The notes beneath the pieces were generated by a model. The model was not told the DNA's origin, did no database searches, and saw only the letters and a list, made by a program, of their open reading frames with translations. This document shows, piece after piece, positions 24,545 through 32,433 of a DNA stretch of 64,000 bases. A program made the position numbers and the translations under genes. The stretch comes from Kuafuiihalomonas sp039024635 (GTDB lineage: Bacteria > Myxococcota > Kuafuiibacteriia > Kuafuiibacteriales > Kuafuiibacteriaceae). The DNA lies in assembly GCA_039024635.1 (NCBI GenBank), contig JBCCQA010000004.1, forward strand, positions 1 to 64,000. Direction: 5' to 3'. Numbering within the stretch: the first letter of the stretch is position 1; each line of letters begins with the position of its first letter.

Positions 24545-26566
24545 TCAGGCCGAAGCCACCTCCGGCATCTCGAAACCGGTGGTGCCGGCGAGACGAAGGT
24601 CCGACGTGCCGTAGATGCGATCCTGAGGAATGGTCATGCGGAGGACGGTGCCCTCGCCGGAAACGCTGTCCACCGAGATCGTCCCGTCCAGAGCTAGGGT
24701 CGCCTGCTTGAGCGCGTCCATGCCGACCCCCCGACCCGAAAGCTCGGTGACGACCTCCCTCGTCGAAAGACCGCTCGCCATCAGGGCGTTGACCAAGTCG
24801 GCCTTCGTGTTGGCCGGTCGACCCAGGTTCTGGGCCTTCGCTTTGATCAGGTCCCAGTCGATTCCTCGACCATCATCCTCGATCTCCACGATGATCGAGT
24901 CCTCCTCGGTTCGAGTGCGCAGCACCAAGCGACCCTGCTCGGACTTGCCGACCGCTCGCCGCTCTTCCGGCGCCTCGATCCCATGGTCGATGGCGTTGCG
25001 GAGGGCGTGAACCAGAGACGTCCAAAATGGTCCCCATCGCTTGGGCTCGATGCGGAGCTCGCGATCGTCGACCTCGATCTCGATACGACGCTGATGACGC
25101 TGAGCGAGCGCTTCCGCCTGCTCGGCCAGCCGCGCCAGACGCATCCGGGTCGGCTCCATCTTCCAGCCCAGCATGACGGTCACGAGCTCGGAACCCGGGC
25201 GATTCTGCATACCCAGTCGAAGGGCTCGATCCAACTCTTCGACCTCAACCTCGATACGCTCCATCGATCGATCGTCGAGGAAGCTGCTTAGCTTCTCGCA
25301 GAACGAGTCCCACTGCTTGGCGAGCACCTGGGCCGCTCCCTCGGGTAGCTCCCCCGACGATTCCGCCATCAAATCCTCGAGCTGGTGGGCACAAGACGCG
25401 ATAGAGCTCGCGCCAAACAAGGAAGCGTTCCCCTTGACGGTGTGGAGCATTCGCTTCACCGCCTCCGTCGACTCTCGCCCGGACGCGAGGATGTGTACGA
25501 TGCGACCGGTCTCTTCGTAGAACTCCAGGAACCCTTTCTTGTCGCGGAGGATGCGCTGAAAGACCTCCATCGCCTCTTTCTGTTCCCGCTCCGCCTTGGC
25601 CCGCGCAACGGCTTCGGTCACGTCAGTCAGGACGACCAGACATCCCGTGATCTGATCCTCGGCATCGCTCAGGACCTCATAGCTGGCGTCCAGCACTCGC
25701 TCACCGAGCTCGAATCGGGCGCTGAGGTTCGAAACGCTGACCTCACGGGGCATGAAGTCGTCCAAGAGGATCTCCCAGTTCACAACGAAGTTCTGAGCAT
25801 GGACCTCGTCGATCTCCAGCAAGACATCGGTCCAGGTACACTCCTCCGGCAGCTCTCCCAGCCATTCTCGCACGCGACGGGACCGTTCCTTGGAGAGTCG
25901 TCCTTCGCGATCCAGGGTCAAGAGCCCCTGGGACACGTTGTCGAGAACCAAGCGCATGGCTTCACTTCGCTCCTCCAGCGCTTCGGTCCGGGCGCTCACG
26001 ATCCTCTCCAGGCCGATCACGTCGTCGAAGAAGCTCCGGGCCACGAAACACGCAGCCACCGACTCCAGCACTACAAACAAGGCGTGTACGACGACTGTCC
26101 AGATACTTGCCTCATAGTTGAAGATACTCGAAGGAATCAGCCACCACAGCAAGAGGTGATGCACCGCCGCCGTCACGGCGGCCACCAAGATGACGCGTGG
26201 GTTGGCGAATACGGCAAGCAGCGCGAGAAGCACGAAGAAGTAGAAGTGCATCTCGATCTGCATTGGCCCCTGGCCGAAGTGGACGAGCAAGCCTCCCATG
26301 CACATCGCCGTGAAGCCGTAGCTGAGCGAAACGTTGCGTGGCTTCTCGAAAGTCTTCCAGGCGATGAGCGGTCCCACCAGAATCGCAAGCCCGAAGCCCA
26401 GGGCGGTCCAAACGCCGGTACCGCAGAAGGCCGCCACCGCCATGAAGACGAAGGGATGGGCGGCGAAGAACCAGAAACCGATGCGGTTCATCCGCTCGAG
26501 ATAGTTGCGCTCAAAGGCAGTGACCTCGTCGGGGAGGGTCAGATACCGCATCAGCTTATTCATCAT
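24545..26566 (-). CDS. Membrane CheA-like histidine kinase with internal Hpt domain
   Basis: 673 residues. About six hydrophobic helices (residues 30-180) form the sensor, followed by a coiled segment and a PAS-like region (MRLVLDNVSQGLLTLDREGR). An Hpt domain carries the phosphoacceptor in MLHTVKGNASLFGASSI. The catalytic part is CheA-type: VHALRNAIDHGIEAPEERRA (N-box with the CheA-specific HGIE), DDGRGIDWDLIKAKA and LSGRGVGMDALKQATLALDG. There is no CheW-like regulatory domain, so this is a standalone member, not a chemotaxis CheA. The ATG directly follows the stop of the thioredoxin-fold gene, so the two are translated together. No receiver protein is adjacent. Confidence 0.88.
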   Translation of the reverse strand: MMNKLMRYLTLPDEVTAFERNYLERMNRIGFWFFAAHPFVFMAVAAFCGTGVWTALGFGLAILVGPLIAWKTFEKPRNVSLSYGFTAMCMGGLLVHFGQGPMQIEMHFYFFVLLALLAVFANPRVILVAAVTAAVHHLLLWWLIPSSIFNYEASIWTVVVHALFVVLESVAACFVARSFFDDVIGLERIVSARTEALEERSEAMRLVLDNVSQGLLTLDREGRLSKERSRRVREWLGELPEECTWTDVLLEIDEVHAQNFVVNWEILLDDFMPREVSVSNLSARFELGERVLDASYEVLSDAEDQITGCLVVLTDVTEAVARAKAEREQKEAMEVFQRILRDKKGFLEFYEETGRIVHILASGRESTEAVKRMLHTVKGNASLFGASSIASCAHQLEDLMAESSGELPEGAAQVLAKQWDSFCEKLSSFLDDRSMERIEVEVEELDRALRLGMQNRPGSELVTVMLGWKMEPTRMRLARLAEQAEALAQRHQRRIEIEVDDRELRIEPKRWGPFWTSLVHALRNAIDHGIEAPEERRAVGKSEQGRLVLRTRTEEDSIIVEIEDDGRGIDWDLIKAKAQNLGRPANTKADLVNALMASGLSTREVVTELSGRGVGMDALKQATLALDGTISVDSVSGEGTVLRMTIPQDRIYGTSDLRLAGTTGFEMPEVASA

Positions 26567-27166
26567 TCACTTTAGTCCTAGAGGGTCGACCTGCGCTTGG
26601 AGCCGCGCCGAAGTGGCGCAGCCGAAGAGCGGCAGGCCTTGGGGGCGATGGCCGTGCCGGACGGCGGCCATGAGCTCAAGATCCCGGATGTCGGGGCCTC
26701 GCTTTCGGTCCGTGTAGCCGCCGACGTAGCGAAGCTCGCCACGGGCGGTCGCGAGAAGAAGAAGGGGAGCGGCTTCGATGTGAAAGGTCTCGTAGAGCTC
26801 GCGACGATCCATGGCCCGAGCGACGAACCCAGCCTCCTGGAGCACACTCAGGTCTTCAGGCCGAGCGTCGATGATCCACACCCGCTCTTCGACATCTGCG
26901 CTTGGACTTCGGGCGGAAAGCCGCTGCATCACACGCTTGGAGCATCCGCACTCGGCGTAGAGAACGTGGATGGCGACCCAATCGAGCTCGGTCGGGGCGG
27001 CATGGCCGAGAAGTTCGTGCAGCGCGATCTCCAGCTGCTCGTCGTTGGGCTCGGGAAGGGTCAACAGATGCCCCGCCAGCAGATAGGCGCAAGGGATCAG
27101 TACGGAGGGTATCCAGAGAAGGAAGGCCGCCTGGACGACCTGCTTCCGGATAGAATCGGCCTTCAC
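26567..27166 (-). CDS. Membrane-anchored thioredoxin-fold protein, partner of the kinase
   Basis: 199 residues. One N-terminal membrane helix (AAFLLWIPSVLIPCAYLLAG) anchors a periplasmic domain that looks thioredoxin-like: IHVLYAECGCSKRVMQRLSA places a C-G-C pair at the position of the CxxC active site at the start of helix 1, and FHIEAAPLLLLATARGELRY resembles the cis-Pro strand followed by VGGYTD. The CxC spacing is unusual for a disulfide enzyme and would suit metal or redox sensing. Its stop codon is immediately followed by the kinase start, so it may supply the signal to that kinase; this is inference from position only. Confidence 0.7.
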   Translation of the reverse strand: MKADSIRKQVVQAAFLLWIPSVLIPCAYLLAGHLLTLPEPNDEQLEIALHELLGHAAPTELDWVAIHVLYAECGCSKRVMQRLSARSPSADVEERVWIIDARPEDLSVLQEAGFVARAMDRRELYETFHIEAAPLLLLATARGELRYVGGYTDRKRGPDIRDLELMAAVRHGHRPQGLPLFGCATSARLQAQVDPLGLK

Positions 27167-27341
27167 ATGGATGGCATCGTCCGTTTGGCCAGGTCTGGTA
27201 GCTCAGAGGGCACTAGGCGCCCAGGCTGGACCATTCTGAGAGGCACCAACTGCTCCGAAGCCCAGGATGCTTCCTATCCAAGTCGCGACAAGGCTTGGTC
27301 TGGCTTCTCGAGCGTCCTCGAAACTGTCCCTTGATCGAGGC

Positions 27342-28070
27342 TCAGAGCGACGGCAGGCAGCCACAGCCGCACGCGTCATCGAAGACCTCCTCGCCGGACC
27401 CACACCTGAGCTCGACCCGGCTGCAGATCGTGGTCGAGGTACTGACGTAGAGGGCCTCGTCCTCGGCCGGACATGCGGCGCCGGCGACCGGCTCGATACA
27501 GCCACATCCGCAGCGATCATCGAAGGCCACGCAGTCAGCCGGACAGCTGAACTCGATACGCTCGCAGACCGCCCGCTCGGACGACAGATAGTGCACCCGC
27601 GGATCCGCGGCAGCCGGGCACGCGGCCCGACAGCCGCAGCCGCACGGGCTATCGAAGCGTTCTTCGCCCTCGCCGCAACTAAAGCTCACGCCCTCGCACA
27701 CCTTGGCCTCGACGCTCAAGTAGAGGACGTCGGCGGCGGTCTCATCGGGACAGTCCTCGACACCTCCGCCATCGACGGGCGCATCCTCCTCCGGTCGACA
27801 TCCACATCCGCACGCACTGTCGAAGCGACGTTCACCGACGCCACAGTCAAAGGGAATCGCGGCACAGGCCAGCCCATCGCGAGAGACGTAGAGCACGTCT
27901 TCACCCAGTGGACAGCTACCGCACGACCCAGTCGGGGGCTCTGCCGGACCCTCGGGTCCGTCAGCTGGGAGGCAGCGATAGTTGCGACGATGTCCATCGT
28001 CTCGGAGCTCGTAGCAAGCCGCTGCCGTGAGACCGAGGACCGAAGTGAGCAAGAGTAGAGTCGTCTTCAT
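27342..28070 (-). CDS. Lipoprotein with four Cys-rich CGCGC repeats
   Basis: 242 residues. A signal peptide ends in a lipobox (LTAAAC), giving a lipid-anchored protein. The mature chain is four tandem units of about 45 residues, each with the order [VA]xY[LV]S, Cys, five residues, xxC, then FDxxCGCGC (for example VLYLSVEAKVCEGVSFSCGE followed by ERFDSPCGCGC). With a further Cys-Pro at the start of most units there are about six cysteines per repeat. No enzymatic motif is seen. The paired CGCGC would be exposed outside the cytoplasm and could form disulfide knots or bind soft metals. The repeats appear at DNA level too. A 175-base gap separates it from the thioredoxin-fold gene. Confidence 0.8.
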   Translation of the reverse strand: MKTTLLLLTSVLGLTAAACYELRDDGHRRNYRCLPADGPEGPAEPPTGSCGSCPLGEDVLYVSRDGLACAAIPFDCGVGERRFDSACGCGCRPEEDAPVDGGGVEDCPDETAADVLYLSVEAKVCEGVSFSCGEGEERFDSPCGCGCRAACPAAADPRVHYLSSERAVCERIEFSCPADCVAFDDRCGCGCIEPVAGAACPAEDEALYVSTSTTICSRVELRCGSGEEVFDDACGCGCLPSL

Positions 28071-28089
28071 GGTGGTTTACTTTCTAGGT

Positions 28090-28890
28090 TCAGGGCCCGA
28101 ACTGGAGGCCGATACGTAGGGTCCCCGCCCAGGCGCCAGGGGAGCCTTGGATGTCTTCCAGCCCGTCCGCGAGGATGCCGAGCGCTTCTCGGTCCTCGGA
28201 ACGTGCCGAGCCTCGGACGCCCTCGGCTCGCCACCACTCCCGCAGCAGCGATGCCTCTGCGAAGAAGCTGACCTCGCCGTCCTCGCTATCCGTCAGTCGA
28301 ACCCGCAGGCCCGCCACGGGTCCGAGACCCAGACCCTCATGTCGTGCATCAAGCTGAGCGTCGGGCACGAAGCCGACCCCGACGGTGCGTCCGAATCGAT
28401 TTCGAATGGGGACGGCGACGCCGGACCGAGAGCGAAGACGTACATTTTGCCGCATGTAGGCGCCGTCGAGGCCGAGATAGGGCCGGAGCCTTCCCCGCCC
28501 CAAGTTGAACCGAGCCCCGAGCCCGAAGCTCGTGCGGCGGCTGGAGATCCCAAAGCCCTCCACCGGTCCGAGGGCGTCGTCGTTCAGGCCGCCGAGCAGG
28601 ACCTCGGCCCAGAGGCCGAGGAGAAGACGTCCCTCGATCTCTCCACCCAGGAGACCGCCGAAACCGAAGGCACCTTCGGGAATCGTCGGCTCGGGTGATG
28701 AATAGAAGGCGTCTCCGTAGAAGCCGGCCAGGCCTTGTCCATAGAGTCGGAACAAGAGTCCGCTGGACGGAGCCGCCTCCTTGTTGGAGGCATCCGAGCT
28801 CAAGCCTGGAGCTGGCCTAAGGAGATCCTCGTCGATCGTCTGTCCCGGGCTCGTAGCCAAGCACAGTGACGCGATGCCGATCGACCACAT
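28090..28890 (-). CDS. Outer-membrane beta-barrel protein
   Basis: About 266 residues from the ATG at 28890 (MWSIGIASLCLATSPG, a short signal peptide); an ATG at 28938 would add 16 residues. After a low-complexity stretch the protein shows alternating strands typical of small outer-membrane barrels: GEIEGRLLLGLWAEVLLGGL, SFGLGARFNLGRGRLRPYLG, LGPVAGLRVRL and the final AGTLRIGLQF. No specific family is recognised. The cysteine-repeat lipoprotein starts 19 bases after its stop codon and is read in the same direction, so the two are probably one transcript. Confidence 0.7.
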   Translation of the reverse strand: MWSIGIASLCLATSPGQTIDEDLLRPAPGLSSDASNKEAAPSSGLLFRLYGQGLAGFYGDAFYSSPEPTIPEGAFGFGGLLGGEIEGRLLLGLWAEVLLGGLNDDALGPVEGFGISSRRTSFGLGARFNLGRGRLRPYLGLDGAYMRQNVRLRSRSGVAVPIRNRFGRTVGVGFVPDAQLDARHEGLGLGPVAGLRVRLTDSEDGEVSFFAEASLLREWWRAEGVRGSARSEDREALGILADGLEDIQGSPGAWAGTLRIGLQFGP

Positions 28891-29293
28891 ACTGGCTCTA
28901 CCGCCGAAAAGCGGTCCGGGCTCGAAAAGCGGTGGCAAGGGAAAGCCATTCAGTAGAATAACTCACGACTGGGGTCGCGCCTTGCGCGCTCCATCGCAAA
29001 GCCCCTCATTGCTGGCATGGACGTATGGGGAGAAGCCGTCCTTCGTAGCCCCGAGCTGACGATCAGCTGTGACGCCGAGGTCCTAGGGGCGCACCCGGGA
29101 TCCGGCTTGTGGCTCCCATGAACATCGAGGATGACACCCAGTCTCGGACTCGCGCTCAGTCCTCATGTCCACCGTTCTCGAGGTCGAAACCCGCCATCAG
29201 GCCCAGCGAGGGGGGAGCACGGGCTTCGGAGGCCCGTGAGAGAGCCGGCTGAGGCCGGTTCGAACTCTGGCGATGGCCTGCTAGACCGATGAT
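28891..29293. other. Divergent intergenic region with a short hairpin
   Basis: Divergent region between the barrel gene and the Omp85-type gene. The only structure I see is a perfect seven-base stem with a seven-base loop (CACGGGC at 29218-29224 and GCCCGTG at 29232-29238), without a T-tract, lying 56 bases before the Omp85 start. A 34-codon frame near 29020 has no ribosome-binding site. Both promoters should lie here but no element can be fixed by eye. Confidence 0.4.
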
Positions 29294-30601
29294 GTGCTCG
29301 GGTGGTGGGGAGCGGTCTTTCTGACGGCGTGGACCAGCACCCCACCCGATGCCCCATCTCGGATCGAGTCTGACGCCCTCTCGGGCGAAGAACTCGACCC
29401 CGACCGCCTCGAGTTTGGTCTGCTGCCGGCCATCAGCTACAACAGCGACCTGGGCGTGGGCGCCCTTGCAACCTTGGCTCGATTTCGACGGAACGCGAAT
29501 CCGTTCGACTGGCGCTTGGAGCTTCTCACTTTCTTCAGCTTGCGCGACCAGGGCGAGGGCATCGAGGTCAGCCAACAAAGCCACTCGGCCCGCCTCGACA
29601 AGCCTGGCCTTTGGGGGGGACGGCTCAGGCTCGAAGCGAGCCTCGGGTATTTCGAGCAGGCCAACACCGGCTACTACGGCCTCGGCTCTGCAGCCCCCAG
29701 TCCGCCAGAGAACACCCGGGCCCAGCTGACGCAGGTCCGTCGCATCACCCCGGAGGCCAGCGTCAATCTTCGCTTTCGCCTTTGGTCTCGACCCGTCCCC
29801 GTGGGCAAACGTCGTCTCGAACTGCTGGTGGGCACTCGAGTGCGCTACAACTCGTTCGAAGCCCCCGAGGGATCTCGATTCGCCTTGGACCAGGCCCAGG
29901 CTCGGACCGGAGGCGAGTTGGCTCGCTTGTTCCGGGGCTCCGAGGACCACGTCCTCTGGCTGCTGGTGACCGGCCTGCTCTTCGATACCCGAGACCGAGA
30001 GTTCGATAGCCGAAGCGGAGGCTTTCACGAGCTGTCCCTGCGCGTGTCTCCGGGCGTCGATGAATCCTTGGAATACGCAGGCCTGGCGGGCATAGGCCGC
30101 TGGTTCCTGAGCTTCGGCCATGATCGCCCCACCCTCGCTTCTCAAACCGTCGTCGACGCGCTCTTCGGCGACGTCCCCATCGCCGCCCTAAGCGCCTTCG
30201 GCGGGCAGAGGCCACTCCAAGGTCCCGGCGGAGGCTTGAGCCTTCGAGGGGTCCCGCTTCAGCGCTTCTACGGAAAGCTGAAGCTGATGCAGAGTCTAGA
30301 GCTGAGGGCGCGCCTCTTCCCCTTCCGGCTCGGTGGCCAACGCTTCCTGGTTGGCGCGCTCGCCTTCGTCGACGCTGGCCGCGTCTGGGGAGACTACGAG
30401 AATCGATCGATAGAGGTTCTTCTCGCCGACGGAGGCGCTGATCGTCGTCGACTGGATGGAGGTCTTGGAGACTTCGAACTCGGTCTCGGAGGCGGCCTGA
30501 GACTCAAGTGGGGGGAGACGTTCATCATCCGAGCCGACCTCGGCCACACGCCGACCCTCGGGGAGACAGGCTTCTACATCGACATCGGTGACACCTTCTG
30601 A
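29294..30601 (+). CDS. Omp85-superfamily (surface antigen) outer-membrane barrel
   Basis: 435 residues. A short hydrophobic N-terminus (MLGWWGAVFLTAW) precedes a barrel domain without recognisable POTRA domains. Strand patterns such as FGLLPAISYNSDLGVGALAT, FDSRSGGFHELSLRVSPG and the late motif LSLRGVPLQRFYGKLKLMQS, followed by LELRARLFPF and VGALAFVDAGRVWGD, match the C-terminal bacterial surface antigen (Omp85/BamA/TamA) domain, where an RGxxxxR-like loop motif seals the barrel. It ends at TLGETGFYIDIGDTF. Lack of POTRA domains resembles patatin-linked or solitary Omp85 barrels rather than BamA itself. It converges with the beta-helix lipoprotein gene with only 12 bases between. Confidence 0.78.
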   Translation: MLGWWGAVFLTAWTSTPPDAPSRIESDALSGEELDPDRLEFGLLPAISYNSDLGVGALATLARFRRNANPFDWRLELLTFFSLRDQGEGIEVSQQSHSARLDKPGLWGGRLRLEASLGYFEQANTGYYGLGSAAPSPPENTRAQLTQVRRITPEASVNLRFRLWSRPVPVGKRRLELLVGTRVRYNSFEAPEGSRFALDQAQARTGGELARLFRGSEDHVLWLLVTGLLFDTRDREFDSRSGGFHELSLRVSPGVDESLEYAGLAGIGRWFLSFGHDRPTLASQTVVDALFGDVPIAALSAFGGQRPLQGPGGGLSLRGVPLQRFYGKLKLMQSLELRARLFPFRLGGQRFLVGALAFVDAGRVWGDYENRSIEVLLADGGADRRRLDGGLGDFELGLGGGLRLKWGETFIIRADLGHTPTLGETGFYIDIGDTF

Positions 30602-30613
30602 GGCCCGAGCAGC

Positions 30614-32338
30614 TCAGCGACAAAACACGTCGTCGGTTTCTTCCAACCGCAAGTTGACGAACTCGACCTGGGCAGACTCCCCTAGCTGGCTGACCGCACA
30701 GCTGCAGCGTCGGATCACCGTATCCTCCAAACGGATGTAACCATTCGAGGCCTCGAAGCCGATCTGGATGGCCGGGCCGGAATCCTCCAGCTCGGACCAG
30801 AGAAGTCGACTGGAACGATTGCTGCTTCGAACGTCGATCCCGCCCCAGAGCGTTCCTGGCTCTTCGGCGGCAAAAACCACCGGCTCTTCTGAAGTGCCCT
30901 CCGCCACGATGCTCGAGCCATCGGCGTTGGATCCGGAATCCAGAAGGAGAATGCCGCCGTTGGGCCTGAACTCGACCCGAGCACCCGCATCAATGGAGAG
31001 CGCTCCCCCGACCTGCAGCCGGCGTACGGGCGAAAAGCCGACATAGCGATCGACCTCCTCGTCGGTCATTCCGATCAAAATCGGGACCCCCAGGCTTCGA
31101 ATTCGCTCGCTGACGACCTCACCTGACCTTACCCAGATCTTGGGCCTGCCTACCGACTCGAATAGCATGGGCGCCCCAAGATTGCGCATCGCCGCCGGCC
31201 AAAGCGCGATGGCCAGACCGGGAACCCTTCGAACACTGATGTCCTCTAGGCTCACCCGTGCGGCCCCGCCTCGGACGTTTTCGACCATGTCGATACCGCG
31301 GCCGAAGCCATCTTCAATCGACACCTGCCGGAGAGTCGTTGGACGCACGCTCGATACGAAGCTGATGCTGGCACTCACAGACGCCTCACCAAAGGAGGGA
31401 TTACCGTAGGGACGACCGGCGTGTCGAACGACCAAGTTCTCGACTTGGTGACTGCCTTCGGTGTCGCTACGCGAGCCTAGGATGAGACCATCCCAGTGAC
31501 CCGGTCCCGGCTTGGTGCCGAATCCTTCCATGACCACCGGTGCAATTTCGCTGCCTCGGACCGTCAACAAACCTTCGACGTAGAGGGCGGCGTCTTGCTC
31601 GAAGCCAATCTTGACCCCGGGCTCGATACGAAGCCGCCGACGGACGAAGATGCCGTCGTTGAAGCCTGTGGCGGGCTCCGAAGCTTCGACCACGTAGTCC
31701 GGGGCTTCTTCGTCGAGAACACGCTTTGGAAGAAGCTCGGGCAGCTCTGAACTCGGCCGAAGACGAATAGGCTGACCAGTGCGCACGCTGAGGCCAAGCG
31801 TCGCCGCACGCGTCACCTCTACTTCGGCTCGTTCCCCTTGCCTGCGGGTAGCGACGGCCTTGACCCAAGCCCCATCGAGCAAGACCGCCCCTTGGAGGTC
31901 GTCCGTCGTCGTGCCCCCGGGAAAGCGAGCCTCATCGTAGACGAGGCTCAGGCGCGCCGGAGGGTCGAAGCGCGTTCCTTTGGGTCCGATGGCCAGCACC
32001 GTTCCCACTCGGGAAGCCGGACCGGCCACGAAGTCCAAACTGAGCTCCCTAGGGGTCGTGAGCGCACCGGGCGGGACGAGCAAGTACACTCGTGGGTCTT
32101 CGGTTTGCAGCCTGCCCCCCTCGGGCCCAACGAGCTGCATGACGGGAGGGAACCATCCCTCGGGCCCCAAGTCGGATGGACCTTGATCGACTCCTGCACC
32201 CTCTCGACGGCCGAAATCGACAGGCTCCGTCCCTTGGTTGGATCGAAGCCCCCCATCGGGATCCGCGCCCCGCTGCGCAGCGGGAGCCCCGCAGGCGGCC
32301 AGCATTCCGGTCAGGATCCAGGCCCGTTCCTCGTTCAC
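30614..32338 (-). CDS. Lipoprotein with ZU5-like domain and parallel beta-helix
   Basis: About 574 residues from a GTG at 32338, which gives a lipoprotein leader (NEERAWILTGMLAAC); the longer frame to 32374 would add a poor N-terminus. Residues about 80-180 resemble a ZU5 domain (LVGPEGGRLQTEDPRVYLLV, PPGALTTPRELSLDF). The second half is a right-handed parallel beta-helix suited to binding or cutting polysaccharide or to adhesion: LYVEGLLTVRGSEIAPVVME, HWDGLILGSRS, VENLVVRHAG, LRQVSIEDGFGRGIDM, IVAEGTSEEPVVFAAEEPGT, LWGGIDVRSSNRSS. No catalytic residues can be identified. It is divergent from the FG-GAP lipoprotein across about 95 bases. Confidence 0.75.
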   Translation of the reverse strand: MNEERAWILTGMLAACGAPAAQRGADPDGGLRSNQGTEPVDFGRREGAGVDQGPSDLGPEGWFPPVMQLVGPEGGRLQTEDPRVYLLVPPGALTTPRELSLDFVAGPASRVGTVLAIGPKGTRFDPPARLSLVYDEARFPGGTTTDDLQGAVLLDGAWVKAVATRRQGERAEVEVTRAATLGLSVRTGQPIRLRPSSELPELLPKRVLDEEAPDYVVEASEPATGFNDGIFVRRRLRIEPGVKIGFEQDAALYVEGLLTVRGSEIAPVVMEGFGTKPGPGHWDGLILGSRSDTEGSHQVENLVVRHAGRPYGNPSFGEASVSASISFVSSVRPTTLRQVSIEDGFGRGIDMVENVRGGAARVSLEDISVRRVPGLAIALWPAAMRNLGAPMLFESVGRPKIWVRSGEVVSERIRSLGVPILIGMTDEEVDRYVGFSPVRRLQVGGALSIDAGARVEFRPNGGILLLDSGSNADGSSIVAEGTSEEPVVFAAEEPGTLWGGIDVRSSNRSSRLLWSELEDSGPAIQIGFEASNGYIRLEDTVIRRCSCAVSQLGESAQVEFVNLRLEETDDVFCR

Positions 32339-32433
32339 GCCGTGGTCAAAACCCACCTGCCATGGGACGAGCAAGCCGAGTCATTCATCGAGGTGCTTGA
32401 GATTCACGTCCCCTTCGAATGGTGTAGGCCCCG

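Noticed and set aside
25385..26575. 396-residue plus-strand open frame opposite the CheA-like kinase
   Set aside because: His- and Gln-rich antisense of a well-defined kinase; no start signal.
29218..29238. Seven-base perfect hairpin considered as a terminator or operator
   Set aside because: No gene ends there, no T-tract follows, and such short GC stems occur by chance at this base composition.
29156..30145. 329-residue minus-strand open frame opposite the Omp85-type barrel
   Set aside because: The plus-strand barrel has a coherent strand pattern and closing motif; the minus frame is a shadow.
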